From Betaproteobacteria bacterium (GTDB taxonomy: Bacteria > Pseudomonadota > Gammaproteobacteria > Burkholderiales > Burkholderiaceae_C): 64,000 nt of DNA. Where the stretch lies: positions 124,001 through 188,000 of the forward strand of contig JADJWD010000005.1 in NCBI GenBank assembly GCA_016716535.1, read 5' to 3'. The notes below the pieces were generated by a model. The model was not told the origin of the DNA and searched no databases. It was given only the letters and a program-made list of their open reading frames with translations. Each line of letters starts with the position of its first letter. The first letter of the stretch is position 1. Shown here one piece after another: positions 45,673 through 56,638 of this stretch. The position numbers and the translations under genes were made by a program.

Positions 45673-45897
45673 TCAGTGCCGCGGGGTGTGATCGTCCGGC
45701 GCGGCGGGCGGCGCATCCGCAGGCGAATCCGGCGGTGATTCAGCCGGCACGCGAAAACGCTCGGCCGCCCAGGCGCCGAGGTCGACGCTGCGGCAGCGCT
45801 CGCTGCAGAACGGCCGCCAGCGATTGGCCGGCGAGAACGGGCTCGGCGTGCCGCAGGTCGGGCAGCGCACGAGGCGCGGGGCGGCGTTGTCGCTCAT
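45673..45897 (-). CDS. yacG: DNA gyrase inhibitor YacG (zinc protein)
   Basis: 74 residues. One zinc site of the YacG type: CPTC at about 12-15 and CSERC at about 31-35. YacG binds GyrB and inhibits gyrase in E. coli. The C-terminus is a Pro/Ala/Asp-rich tail longer than in E. coli. It is the last gene of a conserved string pilB-pilC-pilD-coaE-zapD-yacG. Confidence 0.95.
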   Translation of the reverse strand: MSDNAAPRLVRCPTCGTPSPFSPANRWRPFCSERCRSVDLGAWAAERFRVPAESPPDSPADAPPAAPDDHTPRH

Positions 45898-45925
45898 CGG
45901 TCGTGCCTTGACTCTTGCACGGGCC

Positions 45926-46717
45926 TCAGGCGCACAGCGTCAGCGCGAAGACGGTGTCGGCCGCCGCCGGGCGCAGCCGGCCCTCGCCGTCGGCGCGCAT
46001 GAAGCGGATCGAGACGAGCAGGCGATGGCCGGTGATCTCGGGCACCAGCTGCGCGTTCTCGTCGAGGTGCAGGCGCAGCAGCTGGTACGTCCTGCCTTGC
46101 GGCAGGCTCTGCTGATACTGGCCGCCGGGGGCGATGACGCGCTGCGCCTGGCCGCTGTCGCGCAGCAGGCCGAGCAGCACGCGCAGGCCGTCCTCGAGCG
46201 GCGCGAGCGTGCTGATCCAGCCGGCGAGGTCGTCGCGCCGCGCCGAGGCTGGCCGCTGCTGCCACGCGTGGTAGGCCGGCAGGTCGAAGGCGCAGGTGCC
46301 GCCGGGGATGCTGATGCGGCTGCGCACGCTCATCAGCCAGTCATTGGCGGCCAGCGCCTGGCCGGCCTTGCCCTGCAACTGGTTCAGCGCCGCGAACGCG
46401 CCCTCGAGCCGCGCCAGCCAGTGGTCGAGCGAAGGCGCGTCGACGCCCGGGTGCCCGCGGTAGCCCTGCAGCGCGATGCGATGGCGGTCGAGCTCCTTCA
46501 GCAGGTCGCTTTTCAGGTCGGCGCGCGAGGCGACATCCATGATCTCGAAGATCGTCGCCAGCGCGAAGTGGTGGTCCACCGCATCGTCGCGCGCGGCCAG
46601 CAGGTCGAGGCGCTCGAACAGGTGCTCGAGCCGCAGCATCGTGCGGATGCCCTCGTGGAAGGGGTACTCGTACAGGACCAAGGCCGGCTGCTGCTTCAGG
46701 CGCCCCGCGCGTGTCAC
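45926..46717 (-). CDS. zapD: Cell division protein ZapD
   Basis: 263 residues from GTG 46717. ZapD (DUF1342) crosslinks FtsZ filaments and stabilises the division ring. The family start LVLYEYPFHEGIRTMLRLEHLF and the conserved ISIPGGTCAFDLPAYHAW motif are present. The first 12 residues before LVLYEYP are uncertain, because there is no clear Shine-Dalgarno sequence at the GTG and a TTG at codon 13 is possible. Located between coaE and yacG as in most beta- and gamma-proteobacteria. Confidence 0.95.
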   Translation of the reverse strand: MTRAGRLKQQPALVLYEYPFHEGIRTMLRLEHLFERLDLLAARDDAVDHHFALATIFEIMDVASRADLKSDLLKELDRHRIALQGYRGHPGVDAPSLDHWLARLEGAFAALNQLQGKAGQALAANDWLMSVRSRISIPGGTCAFDLPAYHAWQQRPASARRDDLAGWISTLAPLEDGLRVLLGLLRDSGQAQRVIAPGGQYQQSLPQGRTYQLLRLHLDENAQLVPEITGHRLLVSIRFMRADGEGRLRPAAADTVFALTLCA

Positions 46718-46757
46718 GCGATAACGCGACGATCGTTCGACAGGCGAATCGATTGTT

Positions 46758-47396
46758 TCATACGGTCCCGCGCGCAGCCGCCGCCGTGGCCGCCGGTAGC
46801 ACCCAGTGCCGGTACAGCTCGCGCACGTGCGCTGCGAGCTCGTCGAGCGACAGGCCGTCGTTGTGGATCAACGCGTCGGCGATGGCGCGCCGCGCCGCAC
46901 GCGGCACCTGCTGGGCGATCACACGTTCGGCAGCTTCGATGCTCCAGCCCGGCCGCGCCGCGACGCGCGCGGCCTGCGTTGCCTCGGCGCAATCGATGAC
47001 GACGATGCGCTGCACGCGCGCGCGCCAGTGGCGCGATTCGGCCAGGAGCGGCACGTCGTAGACGACCGGCTGGCCCGGCGCCGCCGCCGCGGCGAGCGCA
47101 GCGGCCTGCTGGCCGATCAGCGGATGCAGGATGCCCTCGAGCCGGCGCTTGGCCGCCGCGTCGGCGAAGACGATGGCGCGCATGCGCTCGCGATCGAGCG
47201 CGCCATCGGCGCCGATGGCGTCGGTGCCGAACGCCGCGGCGATCGGCGCGATCGCCTCGCCGCCGGGCAACGTCAGCGCGCGGGCGATCGCATCGGTGTC
47301 GACGAGGTGCGCGCCGCAGTCGACGAGCGTGCGCGCGACGGTGCTCTTGCCGCTGCCGATGCCGCCGGTGAGGCCGAACGTGCGCAGTGCCGACAC
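46758..47396 (-). CDS. coaE: Dephospho-CoA kinase
   Basis: 212 residues from GTG 47396. The P-loop GLTGGIGSGKST is at residues 8-19, and DTDAIAR at about 34 is the conserved CoaE motif. It catalyses the last step of coenzyme A synthesis, phosphorylating dephospho-CoA. Follows pilD by 28 bases on the same strand, the usual neighbourhood in proteobacteria. Confidence 0.96.
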   Translation of the reverse strand: MSALRTFGLTGGIGSGKSTVARTLVDCGAHLVDTDAIARALTLPGGEAIAPIAAAFGTDAIGADGALDRERMRAIVFADAAAKRRLEGILHPLIGQQAAALAAAAAPGQPVVYDVPLLAESRHWRARVQRIVVIDCAEATQAARVAARPGWSIEAAERVIAQQVPRAARRAIADALIHNDGLSLDELAAHVRELYRHWVLPAATAAAARGTV

Positions 47397-47424
47397 GGGC
47401 GCGACGGATCGTTGCGGGCGCGGC

Positions 47425-48408
47425 TCAGCCGCCGAGCATCGGCAGCATGTCCTCGACCGGCGCCACGAAGCGCTCGCGCATCAGGAGCGCGAGCACGCCG
47501 CCGAGCGCGAGGTACGGGCCGAAAGGAATCGGCGTCTCGCGCTTGTGCTTGGCGAACACGATGAGGCCGATGCCGATCACCGAGCCGAGGCCGGCGGCGA
47601 CGAGCAGGATGCCCGGCAGCACCTGCCAGCCGAGCAGCGCACCGAGGCCGGCGAGCATCTTCATGTCGCCTTCGGCCATCGCGTTGGGCTTGCGCAGCAG
47701 CACCGCCCAGATGACGCCGAGCGCCCACAACACGCCGTAGCCGACGAGCGCCCCGGCGGCGGCGTCACGCCAGGCCACCGGCGAGATGCCGGCCAGCGCC
47801 GCGACGAGGCCGAGCACGACGAGCGGGATCGTCAGGCTGTCGGGCAGCAGCGTGTAGTCGAGATCGATCAGCGCCATCGCCAGCAGCAGCGCCACGGCGG
47901 TGCAGGCGACCAGCGCCATCCAGCCGGGCCCGAAGACGACGGCGCACAGTGCGAACAGCACCGCCGTCGCCGCCTCGACGAGCGGGTAGCGCAGGCCGAT
48001 CGGCGCGCGGCAGGCCGAGCAGCGCCCGCGCAGCACGAGCCAGCTGAGCACGGGCACGTTCTCGCTCACGCGCAGCGTGTGGCCGCAGTGCGGGCAGCGC
48101 GAGCGCGGCGAGGTTAGCGACAGCGGCGGGCTCGCTTCGAGCTGGCGGTTGATCGCGCCGGCGGCGGCGGCCAGTTCGACCGGCGGCTCGGCCTTCGCGC
48201 CGAACGCCGAGCGCCAGCTGCGCTTGTCGGCGAGCGCGAAATCGGCGATGTCGAAGGCCCACCAGCCGCGCATGTACATCGTCGGCAGGCGGTGCACGAC
48301 GACGTTCAGGAAGCTGCCGATGCAAAGCCCGAGCAGCGCGAGCGCCCAGGGCGAGAACAGCAGCACCATCCAGTCGGCCGCCGCGGCAGCGGCGGGCGCG
48401 CCCGCCAT
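47425..48408 (-). CDS. pilD: Type IV prepilin peptidase / N-methyltransferase PilD
   Basis: 327 residues, about eight membrane helices. The N-terminal cytoplasmic domain has the two cysteine pairs CPHC and CSAC (zinc site for methylation). The catalytic aspartates are in IDLDYTLLPD and EGDMKML (GxGD-type motif). It cleaves and methylates pilins and type II secretion pseudopilins. A 20-residue insertion (about 55-90, RSWRSAFGAKAEPP and on) is longer than in E. coli. ATG overlaps the pilC stop by one base (TGATG). Confidence 0.96.
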   Translation of the reverse strand: MAGAPAAAAAADWMVLLFSPWALALLGLCIGSFLNVVVHRLPTMYMRGWWAFDIADFALADKRSWRSAFGAKAEPPVELAAAAGAINRQLEASPPLSLTSPRSRCPHCGHTLRVSENVPVLSWLVLRGRCSACRAPIGLRYPLVEAATAVLFALCAVVFGPGWMALVACTAVALLLAMALIDLDYTLLPDSLTIPLVVLGLVAALAGISPVAWRDAAAGALVGYGVLWALGVIWAVLLRKPNAMAEGDMKMLAGLGALLGWQVLPGILLVAAGLGSVIGIGLIVFAKHKRETPIPFGPYLALGGVLALLMRERFVAPVEDMLPMLGG

Positions 48409-49628
48409 CAGACGACGGCGCCCAGCTTGAAGATCGGCAGGTACATCGAGACGACGATGCCGCCGATGAGCACGCCGAGGATGACGATGATGAACGGCTC
48501 CATCAGGCTGGACAGGCCCTTGACCATCTCGTCGACTTCTTCCTCGTAGAACTCGGCCGCCTTGCTGAGCATGTGGTCGAGCGAGCCCGACTCCTCGCCG
48601 ATCGCCGCCATCTGCAGCACCATCGTCGGGAAGACGCCGGTGGCCGTCATCGCGGTGGTCAGCGCAGACCCGGTGGACACGTCCTTCTGGATCTGCTCGG
48701 TGGCGTCGGCATAGACGGCGTTGCCCGAGGCGCCGCCGACCGAATCGAGCGCTTCCACCAGCGGCACGCCGGCGGCGAACATCGTCGACAGCGTGCGCGT
48801 CCAGCGCGCGATGACCGACTTGTTGATCAGGTCGCCGAACACCGGCACCTTCAGCAGCAGCCGGTCCATCGACTTCTGCATCTTCTCGGAGCGCCGCCAG
48901 CTCTCGAAGAAGAAGTAGGTGCCGCCGCCCAGCAGCAGGAAGATCGCCCACCAGTAGGCGACGAAGAACTTCGACATGCTGATGACGAACATCGTCGGCG
49001 CGGGCAGGTCGGCGCCGAAGGACTTGAACACCTCCTCGAACGCCGGGATCACCCAGATCATGATCACCGTCAGCACGACGAAGGCGACGACGACGACCGC
49101 CACCGGGTACATGAGTGCCGACTTGATCTTCTGCTTGATCGCCAGCGTCTTCTCCTGGTACAGCGCCAGTCGATCGAGCAGCGCCTCCAGGATGCCGCCG
49201 GCCTCGCCGGCCTCGACGAGGTTGCAGTACAGCGAGTCGAAGTGCAGGGGGTGCTTGCGGAACGCCGAGCTGAGGCTCGTGCCGGTCTCGACGTCGCTGC
49301 GGATGTCGTTGAGCAGCTTGGTCATGCGCGGGTTGGTGGCGCCGCGCGCGACGATGTCGAACGACTGCAGCAGCGGCACGCCGGCCTTCATCATCGTCGC
49401 CAACTGGCGCGTGAAGATGGCGATGTCCTTCTGCTTGATCGCGCGGCCGCCGCTGGTGCGCCGCTTGCGGATCTTGTTGACGAGGATGCCCTGGCGGCGC
49501 AGGCTGGCGCTGACCACCGCCTCGCCGCCGGCGCGGATCTCGCCGCGCACGACCTTGCCGTTCTTGTCCTTGCCTTCCCACTCGAAGATGGCTTCCTTCG
49601 AGGTCTTGGCCAGTGCTGCTGTTGCCAT
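48408..49628 (-). CDS. pilC: Type IV pilus inner-membrane platform protein PilC
   Basis: 406 residues, normal for PilC/GspF. Two T2SSF domains (about 70-195 and 275-395), each followed by membrane helices. Motifs such as FTRQLATMMKAGVPLLQS and its second-half counterpart WTRTLSTMFAAGVPLVEA show the internal duplication. It transmits ATPase movement to the growing pilus. The start MATAALAKTSK was chosen at 49628; the frame is open further upstream without a family match. Confidence 0.97.
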   Translation of the reverse strand: MATAALAKTSKEAIFEWEGKDKNGKVVRGEIRAGGEAVVSASLRRQGILVNKIRKRRTSGGRAIKQKDIAIFTRQLATMMKAGVPLLQSFDIVARGATNPRMTKLLNDIRSDVETGTSLSSAFRKHPLHFDSLYCNLVEAGEAGGILEALLDRLALYQEKTLAIKQKIKSALMYPVAVVVVAFVVLTVIMIWVIPAFEEVFKSFGADLPAPTMFVISMSKFFVAYWWAIFLLLGGGTYFFFESWRRSEKMQKSMDRLLLKVPVFGDLINKSVIARWTRTLSTMFAAGVPLVEALDSVGGASGNAVYADATEQIQKDVSTGSALTTAMTATGVFPTMVLQMAAIGEESGSLDHMLSKAAEFYEEEVDEMVKGLSSLMEPFIIVILGVLIGGIVVSMYLPIFKLGAVV

Positions 49629-49693
49629 AAGTGTTGCGGGGAAGCGAAGGGTTGCGGGAGGCGGTCGGACGGGCGCGGGCGAACTCGACGAGG

Positions 49694-51418
49694 TCACTCG
49701 TTGGTGACGGTGATCACCTCTTCGAGCGTCGTCACGCCCGTGCGCACCTTGACGAGGCCGGACTGGCGCAGGTCGCGCACGCCTTCGACCTGCGCCTGCC
49801 GCGCGATGTCGAGCGCCGTGCCTTCGCCGAGGATGATCTTTTGTATCGGCTCGGTGATGGGCATCACCTGGTAAAGACCGACGCGGCCTTTGTATCCGTT
49901 GTTGCAGGCCGAGCAGCCGACGGCCCGGTAGGGCTTCCAGTTGCCGTCGAGATCCTCGGCCTGGAAGCCGGCCTTCAGCAACGACTCGCGTGGGTAGTCG
50001 GCCGGCTTCTTGCAGTTCTCGCACAGCCGCCGCGCCAGCCGCTGCGCGGTGATCAGCAGCACGCTGGCGGCGATGTTGAACGGCGCCACGCCCATGTTCA
50101 TCAGCCGCGTCAACGTCGTCGGCGCGTCGTTGGTGTGCAGCGTGCTCATCACCAGGTGGCCAGTCTGCGCGGCCTTGATGGCGATGTCGGCCGTCTCGAG
50201 GTCGCGGATCTCGCCGACCATGATGATGTCCGGGTCCTGGCGCAGGAAGGCCTTCAGCGCGATCGCGAAGTTCAGCCCGGCCTTGTCGTTGACGTTGACC
50301 TGGTTGATGCCCGGCAGGTTGATTTCAGCCGGGTCCTCGACGGTGGCGATGTTGACGCCAGGCTGGTTGAGGATGTTCAGGCAGGTGTACAGCGAGACCG
50401 TCTTGCCGCTGCCGGTGGGGCCGGTGACGAGCACCATGCCGTACGGGCGCTGGATCGCCGTCATCAGGCGGTCCTTCTCGATCTTCTCGTAGCCGAGCGC
50501 CTCGATGCCGAGCTTGGCGCTGCTGCTGTCGAGGATCCGGATGACGACCTTCTCGCCGAACAACGTGGGCAGCGTGCTGACGCGGAAGTCGATCGCCTTG
50601 GTGCCGAACTTCAGCTTCATGCGGCCATCCTGCGGGACCCGCTTCTCGGCGATGTCCATGCGGCTGATGACCTTGATCCGGCTGGCCAGCTTGTCCTTGA
50701 TGGCCAGCGGCGGCTGCGTGATCTCGCGCAACTCGCCGTCGATGCGGAAGCGCACCCGGTAGTTGTACTCGTAGGGCTCGAAGTGCAGGTCGGAGGCGCG
50801 CAGGTTGATCGCGTCGATCAGCATCTTCTGCAGGAAGCGCACGACCGGCGCGTCCTCGACCTCGGCGGTGACCTCCGAGCCCTCGGTGGCGGTGGCGTCC
50901 TCCTCGGTAACGTCGAAGTCGAAATCGGCGGTGGCCAGCGACTCGAGGACTTCGTTGGCCGTGGCGCCCTGCTGCTCCAGCTCGCGCACCAGCTTGTCGT
51001 ACTCGACGATCACCCACTCGGGCGTCAGCTGGGTCGCGAACTTGATGCGCTCGACCGCTTCCTGGTCGGTCGGGTCGGCCGCGCCGATGAACAGGCGATT
51101 GCCGCGCTTGCCCAGCACGATCAGCTGGTACTGGTTGGCGATCTTCGGATCGACCAGGTTGCGCGGCAGCTTCTGCATGTCGACCGCGGAGAGATCGACC
51201 AGCGGCAATGCTAGCGACGTCGACAGCGTGTGCGCCAGCTCGTCGGCCTTCATCGCGCCGCCGCCGACAACCGCGGCGACGAAGCTGCTCTTGCGCTCGC
51301 GCGCCGTCTTGTTCAGCTCCTCGGCCGTCTTCGCGTTGAGCTTGCCCGCGTTGACGAGAACGCGGGCGACGCCGGAGAGCGTCGATGGGGGCGGTTCGAC
51401 GATTGTCTCGGCGGCCAT
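49694..51418 (-). CDS. pilB: Type IV pilus assembly ATPase PilB
   Basis: 574 residues. An N-terminal MshEN-like domain (about 10-150, which binds c-di-GMP in some homologues) precedes the GspE-type ATPase. Walker A is GPTGSGKT (about 330), the Asp-box and Walker B are in RQDPDIIMVGEIRD (about 395), and a tetracysteine zinc motif (CENC and CSAC) lies at about 462-500. It powers pilus extension. First gene of the pilBCD string; 65 bases before pilC. Confidence 0.97.
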   Translation of the reverse strand: MAAETIVEPPPSTLSGVARVLVNAGKLNAKTAEELNKTARERKSSFVAAVVGGGAMKADELAHTLSTSLALPLVDLSAVDMQKLPRNLVDPKIANQYQLIVLGKRGNRLFIGAADPTDQEAVERIKFATQLTPEWVIVEYDKLVRELEQQGATANEVLESLATADFDFDVTEEDATATEGSEVTAEVEDAPVVRFLQKMLIDAINLRASDLHFEPYEYNYRVRFRIDGELREITQPPLAIKDKLASRIKVISRMDIAEKRVPQDGRMKLKFGTKAIDFRVSTLPTLFGEKVVIRILDSSSAKLGIEALGYEKIEKDRLMTAIQRPYGMVLVTGPTGSGKTVSLYTCLNILNQPGVNIATVEDPAEINLPGINQVNVNDKAGLNFAIALKAFLRQDPDIIMVGEIRDLETADIAIKAAQTGHLVMSTLHTNDAPTTLTRLMNMGVAPFNIAASVLLITAQRLARRLCENCKKPADYPRESLLKAGFQAEDLDGNWKPYRAVGCSACNNGYKGRVGLYQVMPITEPIQKIILGEGTALDIARQAQVEGVRDLRQSGLVKVRTGVTTLEEVITVTNE

Positions 51419-51605
51419 CGGTCAGGCAGGGGCGATTCGAGTCAGCGACGGGATCGACAGAAGATCATCGCCGATCCACTCCGAGGTGTAAACGGCCCTT
51501 CGGAGGCGCTGCGCGCGCACTCTTGGCCACTTTCGGCGGCTATGGACGGCGATCGATGATGCTGCATCGCCGACTCGACAGACTCCTCCGGCCCCGGCTG
51601 GCCAG

Positions 51606-51684
<79 letters not shown>

Positions 51685-51759
51685 AAATCGGCTTTGGTGG
51701 CCGGCCCTTGCAGCAGCTTCTTGCAGCAGCAACAAAGGCCCTTCGGCACCGCCGCACAG

Positions 51760-52743
51760 TCACGACGACCTGTGCACCGATCGAACGCATAAGTCTATCA
51801 GAGCTTCGCGGGCCCTCGACGGCGGCAGCGCGGCCGCCCGCGCGCGCGCCTTGTCGGCCTCCTGCTGTGCGGCCATGCGCGTGGCGTCCAGCGCGCCGGT
51901 GCGGCGCACGACGGCCAGGATCTCCGGCAGGCGCTGCTGCTCGCCTTCCTCGATGGCGCGGCGGATCAACTGGCGCTCGGCGGCGCTGCCGCGCTCCATC
52001 GCCAGCAGCAGCGGCATCGTCGGCTTGCCTTCGCGCAGGTCGTCGCCGACGTTCTTGCCCAGCGCCGCGGTATCGCCTTCGTAGTCGAGCAGGTCGTCGA
52101 CGAGCTGGAACGCGGTGCCCAGGCACCGGCCATAGTCGGCGCACGACTCCTCCATCGCCGACTCGGCATTGCCGAGCACGGCGCCGAGCCGCGCGCTGGC
52201 TTCGAACAGCTTGGCCGTCTTGAAGCGGATGACGCGCAGGTAGTCCTCGACCGTCAGGTCGGGGTCGTGCATGTTCATCAGCTGCAGCACCTCGCCCTCG
52301 GCGATGACGTTGGTCGCGTCGGCCAGCACCTCGAGCACGCGCATGCGGTCCACCGAGACCATCATCTGGAAGGCGCGCGAATAGAGGAAGTCGCCCACCA
52401 GCACGCTGGCGGCGTTGCCGAAGGTCGCGTTGGCGGTGGCGCGACCGCGCCTGAGCGCGCTCTCGTCGACGACGTCGTCGTGCAGCAGCGTCGCCGTGTG
52501 GATGAACTCGACGATCGCGGCCAGCTCGAGGCGTTCGGGCCCGTGCTGGCCGAAGGCCTCGGCGAACAGCAGTACGAGCCGCGGCCGGATGCGCTTGCCG
52601 CCGGCGTTGACGATGTAGCCGGAGATCTGGTCGATCAGCGCCACGCGCGAGGCCAGGCGCTGGCGGATCAGCGCGTCGACCTCCTGCATAGCCAGCTCGA
52701 CCGGGTCCGCGACGGCGGGCTTTGAAGGGAGAGACTCGATCAC
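51760..52743 (-). CDS. ispB: Polyprenyl (octaprenyl) diphosphate synthase IspB
   Basis: 327 residues from GTG 52743. First aspartate-rich motif in LLHDDVVDES (about 87) and second in QLVDDLLDYEGD (about 215), plus GGKRIRPRL at about 48, are diagnostic of long-chain prenyl transferases. It makes the side chain of ubiquinone. Divergent from rplU as in most beta- and gamma-proteobacteria. TATAAT at 52777-52772 would give a leader of about 22 bases. Confidence 0.95.
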   Translation of the reverse strand: MIESLPSKPAVADPVELAMQEVDALIRQRLASRVALIDQISGYIVNAGGKRIRPRLVLLFAEAFGQHGPERLELAAIVEFIHTATLLHDDVVDESALRRGRATANATFGNAASVLVGDFLYSRAFQMMVSVDRMRVLEVLADATNVIAEGEVLQLMNMHDPDLTVEDYLRVIRFKTAKLFEASARLGAVLGNAESAMEESCADYGRCLGTAFQLVDDLLDYEGDTAALGKNVGDDLREGKPTMPLLLAMERGSAAERQLIRRAIEEGEQQRLPEILAVVRRTGALDATRMAAQQEADKARARAAALPPSRAREALIDLCVRSVHRSS

Positions 52744-52771
52744 GCAGCGCCGCCGGTTCGGAATGCTGCGG

Positions 52772-52777
52772 ATTATA
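52772..52777 (-). promoter_or_regulatory. Putative -10 box of ispB
   Basis: TATAAT on the minus strand, 28 bases before the GTG start. No good -35 hexamer could be assigned. Confidence 0.5.
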
Positions 52778-52861
52778 GGAACGGGCCTCGCACCGCCCGG
52801 CCGGCGCCGTGCCCCGGCGGCGCCAAGCGGTGCCTCACCAGGGCGGTCAGCGCGTGCGTGC

Positions 52862-52867
52862 TATACT
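52862..52867 (+). promoter_or_regulatory. Putative -10 box of rplU-rpmA
   Basis: TATACT 71 bases before the rplU ATG, leaving a leader of about 64 bases. The -35 region is not recognisable. Leader of a ribosomal operon; no known regulatory structure identified. Confidence 0.5.
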
Positions 52868-52938
52868 GAAAGGCTCGCTCGTGGCCAGGGGTGTCCATGC
52901 TCCGCGCCGCTTAGGCGACATTCATCGAGAGGTCCCTC

Positions 52939-53250
52939 ATGTACGCGGTCATAAGCACCGGTGGCAAGCAATACAAAGTGGCTGCCGGCGAAAAGATCAA
53001 GGTAGAACAGATTGCTGCGGACGTGGGCCAGGAAGTGACGATCGACAAGGTGCTCGCCGTCGGCAGCGGCGCCGAGCTGAAAGTCGGTTCTCCCTGGCTC
53101 GCCGGCGCGAGCGTCAAGGCTACCGTCGTGTCGCACGGCCGACACGACAAGGTGCGCATCTTCAAGATGCGCCGGCGCAAGCACTACCAGCGCCACGGCG
53201 GCCACCGCCAGCAATACACCGAGCTGGCGATCGGCTCGATCGTCGCCTGA
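52939..53250 (+). CDS. rplU: 50S ribosomal protein L21
   Basis: 103 residues. The start MYAVISTGGKQYKV and C-terminal part FKMRRRKHYQRHGGHRQQYT are the L21 signature. Large-subunit protein contacting 23S rRNA and L20. GAGAGG lies upstream. First gene of the rplU-rpmA-obgE-proB block. Confidence 0.98.
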   Translation: MYAVISTGGKQYKVAAGEKIKVEQIAADVGQEVTIDKVLAVGSGAELKVGSPWLAGASVKATVVSHGRHDKVRIFKMRRRKHYQRHGGHRQQYTELAIGSIVA

Positions 53251-53263
53251 AGGAGCGGCCACC

Positions 53264-53521
53264 ATGGCACAGAAGAAGGGCGGGGGTTCGACCCGCAACG
53301 GGCGCGACTCGCAGCCCAAGATGCTCGGCGTCAAGGTGTTCGGCGGCCAGCAGGTCAGCGCCGGTTCGATCCTCGTGCGCCAGCGCGGCACGAGGTTCCA
53401 CCCGGGCGCCAACGTCGGCATCGGTCGCGACCACACGCTGTTCGCGCTCGTCGATGGGGCCGTGCGTTACGACATCAAGGGCGCGCAGAACCGCCAGACC
53501 GTCAGCGTGCAGCCGGCCTGA
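53264..53521 (+). CDS. rpmA: 50S ribosomal protein L27
   Basis: 85 residues. MAQKKGGGSTRNGRDSQPK at the N-terminus is the canonical L27 start, whose tail reaches the peptidyl-transferase centre. There is no cleavable Firmicute-type extension. 13 bases after rplU. Confidence 0.98.
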   Translation: MAQKKGGGSTRNGRDSQPKMLGVKVFGGQQVSAGSILVRQRGTRFHPGANVGIGRDHTLFALVDGAVRYDIKGAQNRQTVSVQPA

Positions 53522-53543
53522 CCGGTCACTTCGCCCTGATCCG

Positions 53544-53569
53544 CGAAGCCCCGCATCGCCGGGGCTTCG
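53544..53569 (+). terminator. Hairpin between rpmA and obgE
   Basis: CGAAGCCCCG (53544-53553) / CGGGGCTTCG (53560-53569), perfect ten-base stem, six-base loop, followed by TCGTTG. A strong terminator stem with a weak U-tract, probably a partial terminator or attenuator that lowers obgE relative to the ribosomal genes. Confidence 0.7.
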
Positions 53570-53615
53570 TCGTTGATGGGGCGCCGACAGCGCCTCGCTA
53601 CCATCCGTTCCCGCC

Positions 53616-54702
<1,087 letters not shown>

Positions 54703-54710
<8 letters not shown>

Positions 54711-55821
54711 CGTCGTGCCATCGGCGCGCCGGCTGGTTGTCAAGGTCGGATCGAGCCTTGTCACCAACGAGGGCCGCGGCATCGATGCCGAGGCCATCGG
54801 TAACTGGGCGCGCCAGCTCGCGGCGCTGGCTGCGCAGGGGCGCGAACTCGTGATGGTCAGCAGCGGCGCCGTCGCCGAGGGCATGAAGCGCCTGGGCTGG
54901 ACGAGCCGCCCGCGCGAGCTGCCCGAGCTGCAGGCGGCCGCGGCCGTCGGCCAGATGGGCTTGGCGCAGATCTACGAGACGAGCCTTGCGCGCCATGGCC
55001 TGCACAGCGCGCAGGTGCTGCTGACGCACGCCGACCTCGCCGACCGCGAGCGCTACCTCAACGCCCGCTCGACGCTGCTGACGCTGCTGTCGCTGAAGGT
55101 CATCCCGGTCATCAACGAGAACGACACCGTCGTCAACGACGAGATCAAGTTCGGCGACAACGACACGCTCGGCGCGCTGGTCGCGAACCTCGTCGACGCC
55201 GACGCCTACGTGATCCTCACCGACCAGCGCGGCCTCTTCACCGCCGACCCGCGCCGCGACCCGGCGGCACGGCTCGTCGACGAGGCGAGCGCCGGTGACG
55301 CCGCGCTCGAGGCGATGGCCGGCGGCGCCGGCTCCGGCATCGGCCGCGGCGGCATGCTGACCAAGGTGCTGGCGGCCAAGCGCGCCGCGCGCAGCGGCAC
55401 GAGCACTGTCATCGCCTGGGGCCGCGAAAGCGACGTGCTGCTGCGCCTGGCCGCCGGCGAATCCATCGGCACGCAGCTCACCGCCAGCACGGCCAAGATG
55501 GCGGCGCGCAAGCAGTGGATGCTCGACCATCTGCAGCTGCGCGGCGCGTTCGTCGTCGATGCCGGCGCCGCAGTGAAGGTGCTGGAAGACGGCAAGAGCC
55601 TGCTGCCGATCGGCATCACCGAAGTGCACGGCGACTTCGTACGCGGCGACGTGATCGCCGTGCGCGACCCGCACGGCCGCGAGATCGCGCGGGGCCTGGC
55701 CAACTACTCGGCCGCAGAGGCGCGGCTCGTGGCGCGCAAGCCTTCGTCGCAGATCGAGGCGCTGCTCGGTTACGCCGGCGAGCCGGAGATGATCCACCGC
55801 ACGAACCTCGTGCTGGTGTAG
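54703..55821 (+). CDS. proB: Glutamate 5-kinase
   Basis: 372 residues. Amino-acid kinase domain (about 8-260: VVKVGSSLVT, SSGAVAEG, INENDTVV) followed by a C-terminal PUA domain (about 280-360), as in E. coli. It catalyses the first step of proline synthesis. Overlaps the obgE stop by eight bases. The proA partner is not adjacent. Confidence 0.97.
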
Positions 55822-55858
55822 GCGAGAGCCCGGCCGCGCGGCGTGCTGGCGGCCTTGA

Positions 55859-56446
55859 TCAATCGTTGGTCAGCCCGTCCTCGCGCGCGGTCGCCGCGGT
55901 GCCGACCTGCACCGTAGTTCCCTCGTGCCGCTGCGCGCGCAAGCCCGCGCGCAGGAAGCGGTTGTGATGGTTCACGCGCGGCAGGAAGCGCGCCAGTTCG
56001 GTGAGCGCCATCTCGTAGACGCCGCGCTTGAACTCGATGACGACATCCAGCGGCACCCAGTAGTCGTTCCAGCGCCAGGCGTCGAACTCCGGGTGGTCGG
56101 TGGCGCGCAGGTTCATGTCGCTGTCGCGGCCCATCAGCCGCAGCAGGAACCAGATCTGCTTCTGGCCCTTGTAGTGGCCGCGCGCGTCGCGGCGGATGTA
56201 CTGCTCGGGGACCTCGTAGCGCAGCCAGTCGCGCGTGCGCGCGACGATCTGCACATGCTCCGGGCGCAGGCCGACCTCCTCGTGCAGTTCACGGTACATC
56301 GCCTGTTCGGGCGACTCGCCGTGCTTGATGCCCCCTTGGGGGAACTGCCAGGAGTGAGTCCTGAGCCGCTTGCCCCAGAAGACCTGGTTGCGAGAGTTCA
56401 GGAGGACGATGCCGACGTTCGGCCTGAAGCCGTCCCGGTCGAGCAT
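55859..56446 (-). CDS. rppH: RNA pyrophosphohydrolase RppH
   Basis: 195 residues from ATG 56446 (MLDRDGFRPNVG, the usual family start). An in-frame ATG ten codons upstream (56476) is an alternative. The Nudix box GGIKHGESPEQAMYRELHEE (about 38-58) is complete. RppH removes pyrophosphate from 5' ends and starts mRNA decay. The C-terminal 35 residues extend past the E. coli protein and look disordered. Divergent from proS. Confidence 0.95.
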   Translation of the reverse strand: MLDRDGFRPNVGIVLLNSRNQVFWGKRLRTHSWQFPQGGIKHGESPEQAMYRELHEEVGLRPEHVQIVARTRDWLRYEVPEQYIRRDARGHYKGQKQIWFLLRLMGRDSDMNLRATDHPEFDAWRWNDYWVPLDVVIEFKRGVYEMALTELARFLPRVNHHNRFLRAGLRAQRHEGTTVQVGTAATAREDGLTND

Positions 56447-56638
56447 AATCGGGCCCCAATTTTTGACTGGTTTCATTATTGCACCGGCGCTCGGCGGCAG
56501 GCGAACCCTCGCTAACCCGCACCGCGCTTGGGCCCCCGGTCAGGGGGTCGATGCATGGAGGCTCGGCGTGCGCCGCCTCGCGCCCTTCGAGGCGGCGTCC
56601 GGTGTGCACACAGGCTCGCACTCACGCCGACCGATCCG